Shown here one piece after another: positions 1 to 14,288 of a DNA stretch of 60,027 bases (positions are counted from its first letter, which is position 1; every line of letters begins with the position of its first letter). This DNA comes from Basidiobolus meristosporus CBS 931.73. Its lineage: Eukaryota; Basidiobolomycota; Basidiobolomycetes; Basidiobolales; Basidiobolaceae. The notes beneath the pieces were generated by a model that saw only the letters and a program-made list of their open reading frames with translations, did no database searches and was not told the origin of the DNA. Location: the NCBI GenBank assembly GCA_002104905.1, contig MCFE01000545.1:1-60027 (forward strand). Reading direction: 5' to 3'. The position numbers were made by a program, and so were the translations under genes.

Positions 1-2
1 AC

Positions 3-77
3 CACGTCCTCACGAGGGTTGATGTGGACTTTCCGAGTACCGAAGCAGCTCGTAAGCGCAAACGTGGTTGGGAATAA
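3..77 (+). CDS. 3' end of an unidentified gene (partial)
   Basis: An open frame runs in from the left edge and stops at TAA 75-77, giving 24 visible residues that end in a basic stretch, ARKRKRGWE. Such a basic tail is common in nuclear or nucleolar proteins, but it is too short to name a family. It converges on the SMG8 gene, whose stop lies about 26 bp further on. The frame could also be chance; the basic, low-complexity end and its fit with a convergent gene pair are the only support. Confidence 0.35.
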   Translation, partial: HVLTRVDVDFPSTEAARKRKRGWE

Positions 78-102
78 GGTGAACCAATTACTGCTGCCGG
101 TT

Positions 103-3100
103 CTATGACGCCTCATTGATATGAGTAGATAGGAAATGCTTGGCCAAATTGAACTTGGCTTTCAACTCTTCCGTTGGAGGGCTGATGGGGGTCTGACCGT
201 CGTAGTAGATATACCTAAAGAGTTGATTAAGGATACAAAGGCTGACGTAGACTTGTTTCTGAGAATCCAAGACTCATGTAAAAGGATACGGTAATCGTAG
301 TACGACAACGCTCTCTTTAGGCAATACAAATCCCTCCTTGTCACAGAGAGGTATAGTAACAGTATGCTCGTCCAATTCGATCTGGCAGAGAAACTGGTTA
401 GAAACAAGCTCACGTGTGGGTGCTGGAAGTGACCATGCTACCTTAACGGATGGTGATAATACACAGCTGATGGGTGCGCCTGGCGTAACAATGATAATCC
501 GCTGTAGTTGCGCATTAATAGGGGATCCATTGGTGGTGTTGCTGCACGGACAAGAAATGTATATCGGGAAGTCCTGCTCTATCAATGAATGGGCCTCTTC
601 CTACAAATACTATCGGTCAGATCTATACGTATAGGACCTCAGATAACTAGTATACCATCTCAGTGTGACCCAACTTGCACACACGCCCATTACCGCAACT
701 TAAAAAGCGATGACCCAAGGGGCACTCGTATTCGATTCCAAGGTATCCATTCGGCTTCAATCTTCCTTCACGCCCATACTTACCTGACCCACGACCTCGT
801 TTGCTCTTGCGAGAAGATCTGGGCTTATCGTCAAAGAGAGGCTTTTTGGAATGCTTCTCTTGATCCTTTCTATTTACATTATCTTCCTTTGAAGCAACAG
901 TGCCTAGAAGTGCCTTCAAGTAAATGAATCTGTGATATATATCAAGTACGATCCATAGAACTTACCGCTGGAGTTATTACGCTTGGATTCTGCATTTGAG
1001 GAATCAGTTGGGATGCACCATGGCATGAGAAAGTTGCAGCTACCAATAAAACCGTCCCATTTTTCCAACCCAAAGAGCGGTCTGTAAAAGTTGCTTGGAC
1101 CTATTCTAACTAGAGACCACATGGGAGAGTCTAGAGATTCGACTGGGAAGTCATAATTGATAACATCGTCGTTATTGCAACATTCAGGGATCCTGAAGAA
1201 CCCGTAATTAGCCTCCTGTACGCAGTATTTCAAGTTAGCAACTTCCAAGCCCATCCTTGATGAGAAAGTGAAAGGTACGAACTCGCAAAGAGAAAGGATC
1301 TTCTCTTACACGCCGGCTGCGGCCACAGTTGCAGGCATGTAACGCTTGAAAAGGAGATTTGTGCTTTGCATCACGCCTACTTCCGCCTCTGGAAGTATCT
1401 TTTCCAGTTCCATGAATATTCTATTAAATGGAAATCTTAATCTATGTGTTGTGTTATCAGGCCATTTCGTCAGGTTGTTACGTACAGACAAGCCGCACTC
1501 ATGGCCAGTAAGACTCATGGCATCGCATTTTTGATGCCCGTTTTCCCAATACTTCAGACATTCTCTTCTCAATGCGTTAAGAAATTCATTCGAACAGGGC
1601 CCACGTGCCATGGAACGATAGATCTGTATTGCTTGGTTAAGCTGCGTGTACATCACCGACGGTTAGTGAGGTGGCTGACACGCATAGCAAGGGTTAAACG
1701 GACTCACTTTGTGCTCATGCAGTTGTTCGGTGTAATGAGGTGGGCATCCAGCGATGTACCAGTCTATGGATTTGTTCATTGCTTGTTTGCAATGACTACA
1801 TGGTAGAATGTTAACAATCGAAATGCATAAAGAGGCCGGATGGGTTTACCTTAGCGACACTTGACGGTCCAGCTCGATATATTCTTTAAGTCTACGATAA
1901 ACTACTTCCTCCACGGACTTCTTTCGGTCAGCATTGAACACAGGGATGAATATTTTTGCGAACAGAAAAGCGCTGGCGTTGATCCAGCTATCAATCTCAA
2001 GAACCTGCCGTGGGGATGCACCGATAAGGCGATTGGATACCGAATAAGGTGGTCATGTAGAAACCTACAGTATTTTCGGCGAAGTTTCGTTGATTTTTGT
2101 TTTTAAGCTCATAAGATTTCTTGGCCCATTCCAGGAGTTGGTTCCTCAAAGCGTTCACATGGCCGAAGTGAATATTCGGATGATCTTGTCCTGCCTCTTC
2201 CCAGGATGGCTTCTCAGTTTCAAAACCGCAGAAGTAGTGGCTCAATAGATCTGTGACGGGGTTGCTTTCAACTTTCCAGCTGGAAAAGTGAACGAAGCTA
2301 TAGCTCAACGAAGAAGGGGGTAGGAAAAACAACTGGCGCCTGATGAAACGGATTAGAGCTGACAAGCCTGGAAACGGTAAACAACGAAAGCCGACGTACC
2401 CATCATGTTTGTAAAGACGGTCGTAGTTTTCCATGCCACATGCACGAAACAAAAGTTGGATTCTAGATTCCAAATTTTGCTGGAATTGTGGAGTGGTAAT
2501 TGTTGAGGGTATCTGGTACATTACGTTGTAGTTAGAACTACGAAATGCAAGCATACGGATATGATGCTTACACCGTGAAAGACGAATGAAAGGACGGGGA
2601 CTTTTCGAATGAAATAGCTGAACCCTTGGCCGATCTCGACTTGTGAGCTATCAGCATCAGTGCCAAACAACTTCTCCTCCAAATGACCCAGAAGCGGGAA
2701 TATTTTTCGCTTCAACGCAGACAGCAATCGTAGGGTGGAGGTGATGGCTGTAGTTAGTAACCTTGAGTCGTTCAGAATCTGAACCGAGCTATATTAGTAG
2801 AGGATCCACAAGATTAATCCGAAGATAAGCTCAACATACCACAACTACGTCTGAAGTCAGAAAAGTAAACAGGAGAGTGCGGAAATTTTGGTGTTCTAGC
2901 AAGGAGAGTATATCCTATTCACAGCATGAGTAATTTGCCTTTTATGTTTTCTCAGGAGGGCCAGCTACCTTCTCAACCATTGAATTGTCTTTAACACCCG
3001 CTAGAGGCGATAGATCTTGAGCTGTCAAGTTGAGGGTTATACTCAGATACATGATGCAGTCGCTTGCATCACAATAAACTTTAAGTCGCTCCTAGTGGAA

Positions 3101-3536
3101 CGTAAGTAATTAATCAATTACGCGTATTCTACTTGATCCAAACACTCTACCAAATCTGGCGGGGATCTTTGCTGAGAATCCTGGTTGATGGGATTATCTT
3201 CCTGGTAATAACAAAAATAACAAAGGTGTTTAGCCTGGTGTGACCCAAACCATCAAGAAAACCAGCAATTTACCGCCTCAGTGCCTTGTAGAAGTCTTAA
3301 AACGCTATTTGACGTGTCTCGAAAAGGGGTGCTTGTGAAATCAACGATCGCAATAACAGTGTATCTTGCATCCAAAGGAATTCCATTTTGGCGTATGAAT
3401 TCTAATTAAAGCCTTGAATGAAATGACCGCAAATGGAATTGACACGTTACTCCGCCTCACCTTTGAACCATTCACGATAAGCTTGCTCTGGGTTTTTTTT
3501 CTCCTCTGCGTTGTTATCGTTCGGTTCGGAATCCAT
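103..3536 (-). CDS. SMG8: SMG8, nonsense-mediated mRNA decay factor (in-frame TGA near the C-terminus)
   Basis: SMG8 forms a complex with SMG9 that restrains the SMG1 kinase, which phosphorylates UPF1 in nonsense-mediated decay. Conserved SMG8 blocks appear in order across several exons: an N-terminal exon starting MDSEPNDN (ATG at 3536), a hydrophobic block near 2890-3060, ARGP...CLKYWENGHQKCD...SLTGHEC near 1500-1620, WSLVRIGP...FLMPW near 1030-1130, GIEYECPLGHRF near 690-740 and VVVLRLPYPF near 280-310. Exon 3461-3536 joins 3274-3401 and then 3118/3140-3201 in frame, and a short intron then leads into the exon near 3095. A TGA at 274-276 follows the conserved LRLPYPFT, yet the same frame stays open for 56 more codons to TAG at 103-105 and still resembles the family C-terminus. 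The N-terminal exons could instead be a separate 95-residue gene (3118-3536). Confidence 0.8.
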
Positions 3537-3929
3537 GACTGTATGGAGTATACTTGACATTCGGCTATTATTTGGTCTTGTATTTTATCAAATTTGAAAT
3601 TATGTATATATGTATATAGTAAAGCTGGTGAGGAATTCAACCATTAAACTAACTCAACAATGGTATACTCTATAAGCGCTTCGGGGAAAATTATCCGATT
3701 TTCAAGAGCATTGGCTCATATTCCAGTTTCGGTTATTATTATATTTACCATGGCCTCCTTGGTACCAGATCTTGGAGATTAATGCAACTTGATAATTCTC
3801 TTACACAATACAGCATTCAATTCATATTAAGCTCCAATCGATAGTCCCAGGTTCGAATCTTGTTGCATCTAGATATCTGCACAGGCCATAAAATTGTGAG
3901 CGCCTCTAAAGTCGAATATATCTTTATCT

Positions 3930-6224
3930 ATGTCTGGTGAACCGAAAAAGAGAATCTCCTACTTTTACGACGGTAGGTACTATAAGGCATTTTCTTCTTC
4001 ATCATACTGAATCCGCTTGACTTGTCTAGCAAATATTGGTCACTATCATTATGGCCCTGGACATCCAATGAAACCGCACAGAATCCGCCTGACACATACG
4101 CTTTGCATGAACTATGGGTTATATAATAAACTTGACGTTTATGTATCCTTGGAACGTTTTTTCTAGTCAGCGTCAATGTCATTTAGTTCGTTCACTCCTC
4201 CTTAACAATTTTTTAGCGTGCTAGACCTGGTACTAGGGAAGAAATGATGCAGTTTCATACCGAAGAATACATCGATTTTCTACAGAGAGTGACCCCCGAA
4301 ACAGTTGACCAATTCGTCAAAGAGCAAGTAAAATGTAGCATTTACAAAGTGTGAACGCAACTTAAGAGAGGTATCTAAGTATCATACAAAAGTTAACGTA
4401 GGTGACGATTGCCCAGTTTTTGATGGCCTTTTTGAATATTGTACCATCTCCTCTGGCGGCTCGCTAGGTATCCAATCCTTGAATTTGTGGTCTATCTATA
4501 TTGTGTTTGACATGTATGCTTACTGCGTAGAAAGCGCGGCAAGACTGAACAGAAACCTCTCCGATATCTGTATCAATTGGTCTGGAGGCTTGCATCACGC
4601 AAAGAAATCGGAAGCAAGTGGGTTTTGTTATGTCAACGACATTGTTTTGGCTATTATCGAGCTATTGAGGTATGCAACTCAAGCTAATACCTACATTTGG
4701 TATTCAAACATCGTTTTGTTGTAGATACCACCCAAGGGTTGTTTACATTGATATTGATGTTCATCATGGCGATGGCGTGGAGGAAGCTTTCTACGCCACT
4801 GATAGAGTAATGACGGTGAGCTTTCACAAGTACGGTGAATACTTTCCTGGCACTGGTGAGCTTCGGGTAGGTGGTCGAATGAAGTTCATTGGCCTTGAGG
4901 TCTATTAAGTGTAGCGTCCAATTTTAGGACATTGGCGTTGGTAAAGGCAAATATTATGCAGTCAACTTCCCGCTTAGAGATGGCATCGATGATGAGAGCT
5001 ATCAAAGTGTCTTCGAGCCGGTATGCAATAGTTCATTCACATGAAATATCCATCATTTTTCGTATCTGATTAGAGCCCGGCTGTAGGTAGTAAAACATGT
5101 GATTGACTGGTATCAACCTTCAGCGATTGTACTGCAGTGTGGAGCAGATTCTTTGTCAGGAGATAAACTTGGATGCTTCAATTTATCCCTCAAAGGTTGG
5201 CCATTTTTCTGCGTGCGAGCCCAGTTCGACCAAATCTGACATTCTATGTACAAGGGCATGCTAATTGCGTGAAGTTTGTGAAAAGCTTCAACTTGCCTAC
5301 CTTAGTACTCGGTGGCGGCGGCTATACAGTCCGGAATGTTTCAAGAGCTTGGGCCTATGAAACAGGAATTGTTGTAGGACAGGACTTGGCTGAAGGCAAG
5401 GGTGGCTCAAATCAAAAGTCAAGTGGTAGCAGGACTAACTATCTCCGCAGATATTCCTCCAAACGAGTATATGGAGTACTTTGGGCCAGATTACAAACTC
5501 GAAGTTAAACCAAGCAATATGCAAAATTTCAACACCAGAGAGTATCTTGAAAAAATCAAGTAAGCAGACAATAGTGAAGCGCATGGATGAATCGGTCTCA
5601 TCAGTGTTATAGAGTTCAGGTTATTGAAAACTTGTCTCGCACCAAGTTTGCACCAAGCGTCCAGATGCAAGGTAAGTAAAATACCCTTTGTAACTGCTGC
5701 TATAATCCAGTAGCCGAGTCATATTTACATCCTGAGCAGAGCGGCCGACCGTATATTATCAGTCTGATGATGAGGATGAGGAAGATCCAAATGAGCGGGT
5801 GACACGTAAGATATATGTTTGAGTGGGTGAATGCTTGTATGCAGATGGCTAACTAGAGCTTTGCTGCAGAGAAGATGCGAGACAAATACGTCGCTCCTGA
5901 TGGAGAGCTTTCTGATTCTGAAGATGAAGGTGATGACCGTCGAAATCAACAAAATTACAATGATGAATATCCAAGAACATTGAGAAGGACCCGGATGAGA
6001 CTCAATCCTACCCCTAGCTCGAAAGCGTCATCTCCTAAGGAAGATACAGAAATGCCGTTTGCAACTGAGAGCCCTACCAAATCTACAGGTATTCCTGATC
6101 AAGCCTTGCGAATTGAGAGATTTGCTAACATTTCAACCAAGACGATAGAGTGATAGCCGATAACCCAGAGGCCAGCCTTACAGACAATGGGGAAAGTAAG
6201 CCAGATGACCCTATGAGTCTGTAA
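3930..6224 (+). CDS. RPD3: RPD3/HDAC1-class histone deacetylase
   Basis: This is a class I zinc-dependent lysine deacetylase, the catalytic subunit of Sin3-type corepressor complexes in the nucleus. The ATG at 3930 opens [14 protein letters not shown], with a donor directly after it (GACG|GTAGGT). Later exons carry [30 protein letters not shown], the active-site block [19 protein letters not shown] (4580-4640), [14 protein letters not shown] (4750-4795) with the metal ligands, [12 protein letters not shown], and [18 protein letters not shown] (5310-5365). The C-terminal tail is acidic and serine-rich. A last intron ending near 6137 has a textbook branch site (GCTAAC) and moves the stop to TAA at 6222-6224; without it the frame stops at 6153. 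At least eight introns are needed. All catalytic motifs are intact. Confidence 0.93.
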
Positions 6225-6455
6225 ATTCCAGATTGGTCTAGGCACACTTCACTATTGGTATAACCCTTACGCAACTGAACATAGATAAAGCTCCATCTTC
6301 CTATACCACACGCATATCCAATAACTGGGTTTAGCAGCAGGGGTAACAGTGGGAATGAGTGTTAATTTATTATACATAAGGTTGTTATGAACAGAGCTGT
6401 CAAGTCTATTGGAACCAGCTGATAATCATACCAAGTCGGGTTATTAGAGTCTAAG

Positions 6456-8174
6456 CTAGACGGCGTTGGAGGTTTTCACAGTTCTTGGTTTCAATTTTAA
6501 TAGGCTTCGTTTGTCTTTAACGCCCCGCTTATCTGATGGTGAGCTAATGGAAACGGTCTTTGGAGCGGTCGCTCCAAAGTAAGATGAAGTGGCCTCACCT
6601 CGCCCTTGTACCAAAGGATCTTTTTTGAGCGAATCAGCAGGCTTTAATGACCTATCAGTAGACACTTTATCAATAATCTCAGCAGTATGTGCATTAGATT
6701 TGACATCCACTCTACATTCCGGGTTTTCGGGTGGTTTAGCGCACTGCTCTTCGTCGGAGGAATCAATCAGTTCAATGATTTCTAATGGGCCAGTGTGCTG
6801 CTTAGTTTGATTGGCTACAGCAGGCTCACACTTTTGAATGCTAGAGCCTAATCTAGACTTGTGCTGTTTCGGTTCCTTCTTTTCGGAAGGGATGGTTGTT
6901 TGCAATTTAGCAAGCTTTATAGCAGGGCCACTGGATGTGGCGTTGTCAGTTGGAAACCTCTCTTTAGAGTTGCTCTGTTTGTCATTGATTTGTGGCTTGA
7001 CTTGTATATGAGATATGCTGTCGTCAGTGACCGTAGAAGGCTCATCATCTGAAGAATCAGATGCAATTATCGTACATTCGACCGTTGCTTTCAAATGTTC
7101 TTTTGTGTCATCTGATATTACTGGATCGTTTGTCAATCTCCGTTTCGTTGTCAATGAAAATGTCTTGGGTTTTTTCACAATACAGGATGTGGGAGTATCC
7201 TCCGAAGGGGGGTTTGTATGAATTGGCTCATTTCGGGGTCTTTTCTTCAGTAGATCGAAGAGGCTCCGTTTCCCCGCATCCTGAGCGTTAGAGCAAGATG
7301 TTTCCGGAGAAGCGGGTAATGCAGTCAAATTTCCATTGAGACTATCGTCCGCTTGCAATGTTGTACGTTCAATTGCTGATAAGCTTTGATCTGAATGCTG
7401 AGAGAATGGTGGTAAGAAATCATGACCATGATAACGATATTGAAGGCCGTACATTTTCAGGGTTAGACTCGGCTTTCTCACTAGCGTATGTCAATGTCCA
7501 TTTTCGGGCTTTTTTTAGGAACATCGAACGATTTTCGCTGTACTCTTTCGCCTAAACTCTTTAAAATAAATAAAGTGCATATTCACTTTTCCAGTCAAGC
7601 CTACTCACAACTTCGACCAGAAGCGGATCATCAGGATTTGGCTCCGACATAAGAACTAGCAAAGAAGTAAGCATGGTCGAGATATTGAGAGAAGGTTTCC
7701 AAGAACCCTAGGATCTAAAAATTGAGTATAGCTCGAAGCAATCTAAATGGCGGCGTGTACCTTTGGCGGCATCTTCAAGATATCTAGGCAGATTCGGCCT
7801 TGGTTGTCGATGTTTGGATGATATATGGGAGTCACAAACTGAGCTTTGGGTGGTTCGAAAGGGTATCTTGGCGTGAATGAGGCAAGAATCAGATAAGGAT
7901 TAAAAAATTGTGTATACGATCTTTGAGGTACCTTTCCGGTATTTTGACATCCACCTGGAATATACCATTTTCATATGGAGTTTCTTTAGGGCCTTTGATA
8001 CCTGTGAAAGAGAGGTTGAGCCCAGTGTATTTGAATCTAAGTGTATTGGTATTACTAACGTGCGGATAGACTATTGAGATTATCGTCTACGGGCCAACAC
8101 ATAATTCCAGGTGGTGGATCGCACCCTAACAACTCCAACTCTTTCTTCATTCGCATTACGAGTTGTTTGTTCAT
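6456..8174 (-). CDS. UBE2T-like ubiquitin-conjugating enzyme with a long disordered tail
   Basis: The N-terminal UBC fold matches UBE2T, the E2 that monoubiquitinates FANCD2/FANCI in crosslink repair. The ATG at 8174 opens [20 protein letters not shown], followed by [45 protein letters not shown], the catalytic [13 protein letters not shown] (near 7765-7805), [20 protein letters not shown] and FLKKARKW (near 7510). Five or so short introns join in frame. The last exon (6456-7427) adds about 320 residues absent from short E2s. This tail is rich in Ser, Lys and Pro and holds two hydrophobic-acidic stretches ([12 protein letters not shown] and [12 protein letters not shown]) that look like SUMO-interacting motifs. 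The catalytic Cys is present. Another E2 class is possible, but the block order fits UBE2T best. Confidence 0.8.
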
Positions 8175-8427
8175 TTGTCCGTTCACAATTCCAAAGCGAA
8201 CAGCAATGAATACAGTCTATATTTGTATCGAGTGAAAGATAAACATGATTCGAATAATACACCAATGATATGAGTGGAGCGTCGATCAACTTAGCATATA
8301 AATGCCGCAGCAAATCTTGCCAATTGGTAAATTATCCCACTATTTAGTGCAAGAGTGTTATGAAAGGGGAGGGGAGAGTTGCAACTCTCTGCAGTTACAA
8401 TATAATACGTTATCTATCTTATGAACA

Positions 8428-9408
8428 ATGAGTAGGAAGTTCAATCGTAAGGACTACAAAGAAGCATTGGGTCAAGGTCACCGTTGCATCATTCCCTCTA
8501 AAATACACAAGAGTTCACATTCTGCTCGAGACCTGTTGTTGAAAGGAGCACGAACCTTAGTGCTGACTTATGATGAGACGGAATTGCTTGATGCGACTTC
8601 GAATCGTGATATCCCACGAGGTATATTTAAATTATTGCCCCCACAATCTGTGCTGTTGAGCATTAAGATCTTTGTAGAATCATCTTTTTCACGACTCTAT
8701 TGTTTAAATGTCTGTAGTCAAGAAACTTTTGGAAAAAGGAACCAAGCCCACTTGCTTTGATGAGCGTCTCCGAACGCCCTTACATTTCGCTTGCGCCTCT
8801 GGTTGCATTGAATTGATAAATCTGTTGGTTGAGCGTGGTGCAAAGGTTAATTCACGAGACGTTAATGGGAGTACACCACTACTGTTAGGTAAGATAACCG
8901 CTCACTAAGGGTATTTGCTCAATGGAGACTCACCAGAGTTTAGCGGTGACTTCTGGAAAGTTAGAGTGTGTATCAACACTCCTAGCAGCTGGGGCGAATC
9001 TTGAGATAGCCGACACAAGGCAACGGACCCCGCTGAGTATGGCGAAATCCAGATTGCAATTTCTGAAACGACAAGTGGAGTTTGACTTGCCGCTCGATTA
9101 TGAAGAGATGGAGTCAACCAAAGCGCATCTTATCCATCAGATTTCTCAGGTAGATCTTCCCCGTTCTTATCGCTCAACAAACAGATCAACTGAACGTAGT
9201 TTAGATTATTCGGATCCTTCACTACTATGTAGCCGAATTGAAGCGTAAACCTACGGACGACGAGTCCATGGTGGTTGTTGAAGAAGAGAGCCTTAATGAA
9301 CTTGAGAATCGTCTGGTGAATCTCTCCGTGGGCGAGGCGGGTGAGAACAACGAGCGCAAGATTATGGACGAACTCTCGGCGTTAATGGGAAAGTTCGATC
9401 TGGCCTAG
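8428..9408 (+). CDS. Ankyrin-repeat protein, ANKRD54-like
   Basis: Three ankyrin repeats span about 8715-9045: VKKLLEKGTKPTCFDERLRT, TPLHFACASGCIELINLLVE and STLLAAGANLEIADTRQRTP. The downstream helix MAKSRLQFLKRQ and the terminal MDELSALMGKFDLA (stop TAG 9406-9408) resemble the animal adaptor ANKRD54, which shuttles signalling proteins between nucleus and cytoplasm. The N-terminal exon (8428-8617) is basic and predicted to be disordered. Introns lie at roughly 8618-8710, 8888-8940 and 9148-9225; the acceptor at 8717 follows a pyrimidine-poor TGTCTGTAG. The ankyrin assignment is direct; the ANKRD54 label rests on repeat number and the C-terminal helices. Confidence 0.75.
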
Positions 9409-9588
9409 GCTCCGACATGTACATATAGATGATCGTGTGTGGACTTTCATCGATTGACGATGCACAGCCAAGATGCCTATGTCAACTCCATGAAGAATGA
9501 AATATCGCCAATGTGTCTATAGAAACCACTACATAAATCATTGTCAAGCGAGCGGTATTCCTTTCCATGGTTTATTTAGATCTACAGA

Positions 9589-11182
9589 CTAGCTCCCATC
9601 ATTGTGAGAAGTATGTTGGCCACCCGGGGTGCCAGGATGATGAGAGGCGGAGGTGGGATTAGATAGCAAGTCAACACCATTCTGACCTGGTGCTTCAGGA
9701 AAATTTGGCTGGATTTTTTGTGAATTCCCATCCAAGTATTGCTGCACTGGCTTGAGTGGCTTCGTGTCATTGTCTTTCACAACGGTAGATGCAATGGATG
9801 ATTTGATGGCACTGGCTAATGCAATCGCATCTGAGGAAGTCTCAATTTGAGCATCTTTAAGGCCGGGAATGGCGCTCTTGCCGCTAATTTCAGCATTCAC
9901 CACAGATTTGCTTGATATAGCCGCTTCGGACTCGAGTTCCACTTCCATCAGGTTTTCGGAAACAGACAAGATATCTGCCGTGGTTGAATTCGCAGGGCCA
10001 TGTGGCTCATTTTCGAGTTTAATGGGTGACTTTGACTGGTAAATGTCCTTAGATATGTTTCTAATGGATTTAGGAAAATATGGGAAATCCGGATGCTTGG
10101 CCTCCACTTCAAGTGCCAATCGCACTAGCTGACTGTGGGATAAGGATCTGAAATAGTCGAATTTCTGAGGGCAACAGTTAGTGGAAGTGTTTGTTAAGTG
10201 AAGCGCCCAGCCATGATTCACCTGATCTTCGGTAAGCCCATTGCCATCAACTTCGAGAGGAACATGGCGGGGTTTTCTGCCCGGCTTTTTCGGGGAAGGT
10301 GAAGAGATGGGCTCAGGTAATTTAGCCTTTGCTGGCTTTAGAGCACTGGTATGCCCCTCGCGTTTGATTGTTGGCTCAGCAGCCTCGGGCGGCAGAGATT
10401 CGAGCTCCTCGGTAATCTTTTTCAGGGAGCATTGTCTACAATACCATTTCGCCAGAGGCTCAGCAACCACAGACTTTGGGATTCGAGGGTCGTGACAGAT
10501 TTGATGAAAGCATACATTACACATGTAACAAATGACAATTCTGTTGTGTTTAGGCGAATCATCATAAAGACATATCGAGCATAGTATTCGACTCGGCCCT
10601 TCTTCATCGGAGGTGATAAAAGGACTATCGCTATCGTTTTCATCAGCCGCTCTGTCCTTTTCACCACGACCCCTGCCTCCACCTCTGCTTTTGCCTCTTC
10701 CCCTCCCTTTTCCTCTCGAACCCAATTCCCCACGCCCTCTACCTCTTCCACGGCCCCGTCCACGCCCGTGAGGTGCAGTGTGAACTGACAAGTGTTATTT
10801 CCAAGTGTTTTCAAAGTTTCACAAGAGCATACCTGCATCCCCATCGAAATCATAAATATCCTTCTGAGCCTTGGCCTCATTATGCGCAACTTCTACTTCA
10901 GAGTCATCGGCGTCCCGGTCATTCTTGGTCAGTTTCCTTCTTTTCTTGTTCTCTGATGGGGGATGTATGAAAGGTTAGAGAACGAGCAAGCAAAGCCAAA
11001 ACTTTTTTTAGACCTTTTGGTAGCTCAGCCTGGGTGTTGGATGGTTCGCACTCATCTATACCCCGGGGAACCTCGCTTTGGGCCGACTGATCACTGCCGA
11101 GACCATCAGTAGTTGCTTCTATACCCTCCGTTAAGGAGTCTTTGAGTAGAGTACCCTTCGCGGTTTTTACCCCGAGTACCAT
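9589..11182 (-). CDS. PHD-finger protein with an RG-rich segment
   Basis: The main exon (9589-10791) holds a glycine-arginine tract (GRGRGRGRGR, near 10690-10770), then a PHD finger with CSIC, CYMCNVCFHQICHD and WYCRQC (near 10430-10590), then a long low-complexity Lys/Pro/Ser tail. PHD fingers read histone H3 tails, so a chromatin role is likely. A basic GRKPRHVPLEV stretch lies after the finger. Upstream exons begin at the ATG at 11182 (MVLGVKTAKG) and include ENKKRRKLTKNDRDADDSE, with introns near 10797-10835 and 10950-11010. About 530 residues in all. I cannot assign it to a named complex; it could be a subunit of a histone acetyltransferase or deacetylase complex. Confidence 0.75.
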
Positions 11183-11454
11183 TCTGACGACCAGTCAAGC
11201 ACAATGGACTGTGTTATTGACGTATTTAGGAAAAGCACTCTACCACGTCAATCAGGTATCGTGTGATCCCAATTGCCGAATTGCCCAATTGCCCAATTGA
11301 TAAATTATTATTGGTCTAAGCATATGCTTTATTGATAGTATTTTGATTGAACAAAACGACAGATTCAATGGAAATTTACCGGTTATTTCCGTTAAGGCAC
11401 AGGGACGGACGGATGGGCAGATCCATCGGTTGGATGATCACCAGCACTTGATAC

Positions 11455-12043
11455 TTAGGCAACCAAAGCGGAGGCAGTGGAGGATTCGCTAGTTAGTAAA
11501 GAATGCTGAATTAAGGTAGACCAATACCGAGCAAGAGAGGTTTCTTCTCGAACTCTGTGTACTGTCCAATAACTGGGCAAATGTGGACGTGCAAGATGTA
11601 AATGAACCACTAAAAGGATACTATTTCCAGTTGGGAGCAAGTTGACCGGCAGTCTTGTAGTAACGAGCCAAACGGTGGATTCTGGATTCGATGAGAATCA
11701 GACGGTACTTGGAGTCGGCATCCTTTCTGTTACGCTCCAAATGCTTGCGAACAGCAACAGCCTTCTTGATGAGGTGATACAAGTCTTCGGGGATCTCGGG
11801 AGCCAAACCGTTGCTCTTCAGGATACGAAGAACCTTGTTACCGGTGACAGATTTGACTTGGGGAACACCGTGGGCATCACGCAAGAGAACACCAATTTGA
11901 GAAGGAGTCATACCCTTCTTGGCAAGCTTGCAGATGTGCTCGCATACTTCCTCGGGGGTGGCCTTGACCCAAGAGGCGGGAGTACGGCGATAGGGGAGAG
12001 CTGAGGAAGCAATACCTTTTCCGGGAGTGTGCATACGACCCAT
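11455..12043 (-). CDS. RPS13: 40S ribosomal protein S13 (uS15)
   Basis: A small-subunit ribosomal protein of about 151 residues, colinear with the eukaryotic family. The ATG at 12043 opens [10 protein letters not shown]; further blocks are [51 protein letters not shown] and [19 protein letters not shown]. The last residues, [11 protein letters not shown], come from a small exon (11455-11488) joined across an intron of about 140 nt; the split Tyr codon is restored by the donor after TA and the acceptor ACTAACTAG. The gene is divergent from the helicase that starts at 12294, so the pair shares a promoter region of about 250 bp. Confidence 0.97.
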
Positions 12044-12185
12044 TTTGTCAGTGTCTTTATCGAAGAATACAGGTGTTCGTGGAAGAAAGAGTCCAGCCAC
12101 CAGCAAATTCAATTTATATCCGCCGAGTGCTGTCCTGGGCTCGATGAAAAAATTGCCTGATCTGATTTCTTTCCTCGAATTGCGG

Positions 12186-12251
12186 ACTAATGAGCATCGG
12201 CAGTATTTTGCTATTAGGATTAGTGAACATTGGCAGTATTTTGCTATTTGG
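12186..12251 (+). repeat. Two 33-bp direct repeats in the shared RPS13/helicase promoter
   Basis: Two adjacent copies of about 33 bp share the core GGCAGTATTTTGCTATT and flanking CTAAT/ATTAGT. They lie in the 250-bp gap between the divergent ribosomal protein and helicase start codons. This could be a duplicated transcription-factor site or a neutral tandem duplication. Confidence 0.6.
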
Positions 12252-12293
12252 CATATCCGTTGCTCCTTGAAGACTGCCTCTTTATTTGGTGCA

Positions 12294-14288
<1,995 letters not shown>

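Noticed and set aside
3780-3872. tRNA-like signal: GGTTCGAATC with flanking ATGCAAC/GTTGCAT
   Set aside because: The T-stem does not pair around the loop, and no D-arm or anticodon arm with correct spacing can be drawn.
12027-12293. Extending the helicase start to the upstream ATG at 12027
   Set aside because: The extension overlaps the RPS13 start on the other strand and the promoter repeats, and it would bury the presequence-like start.
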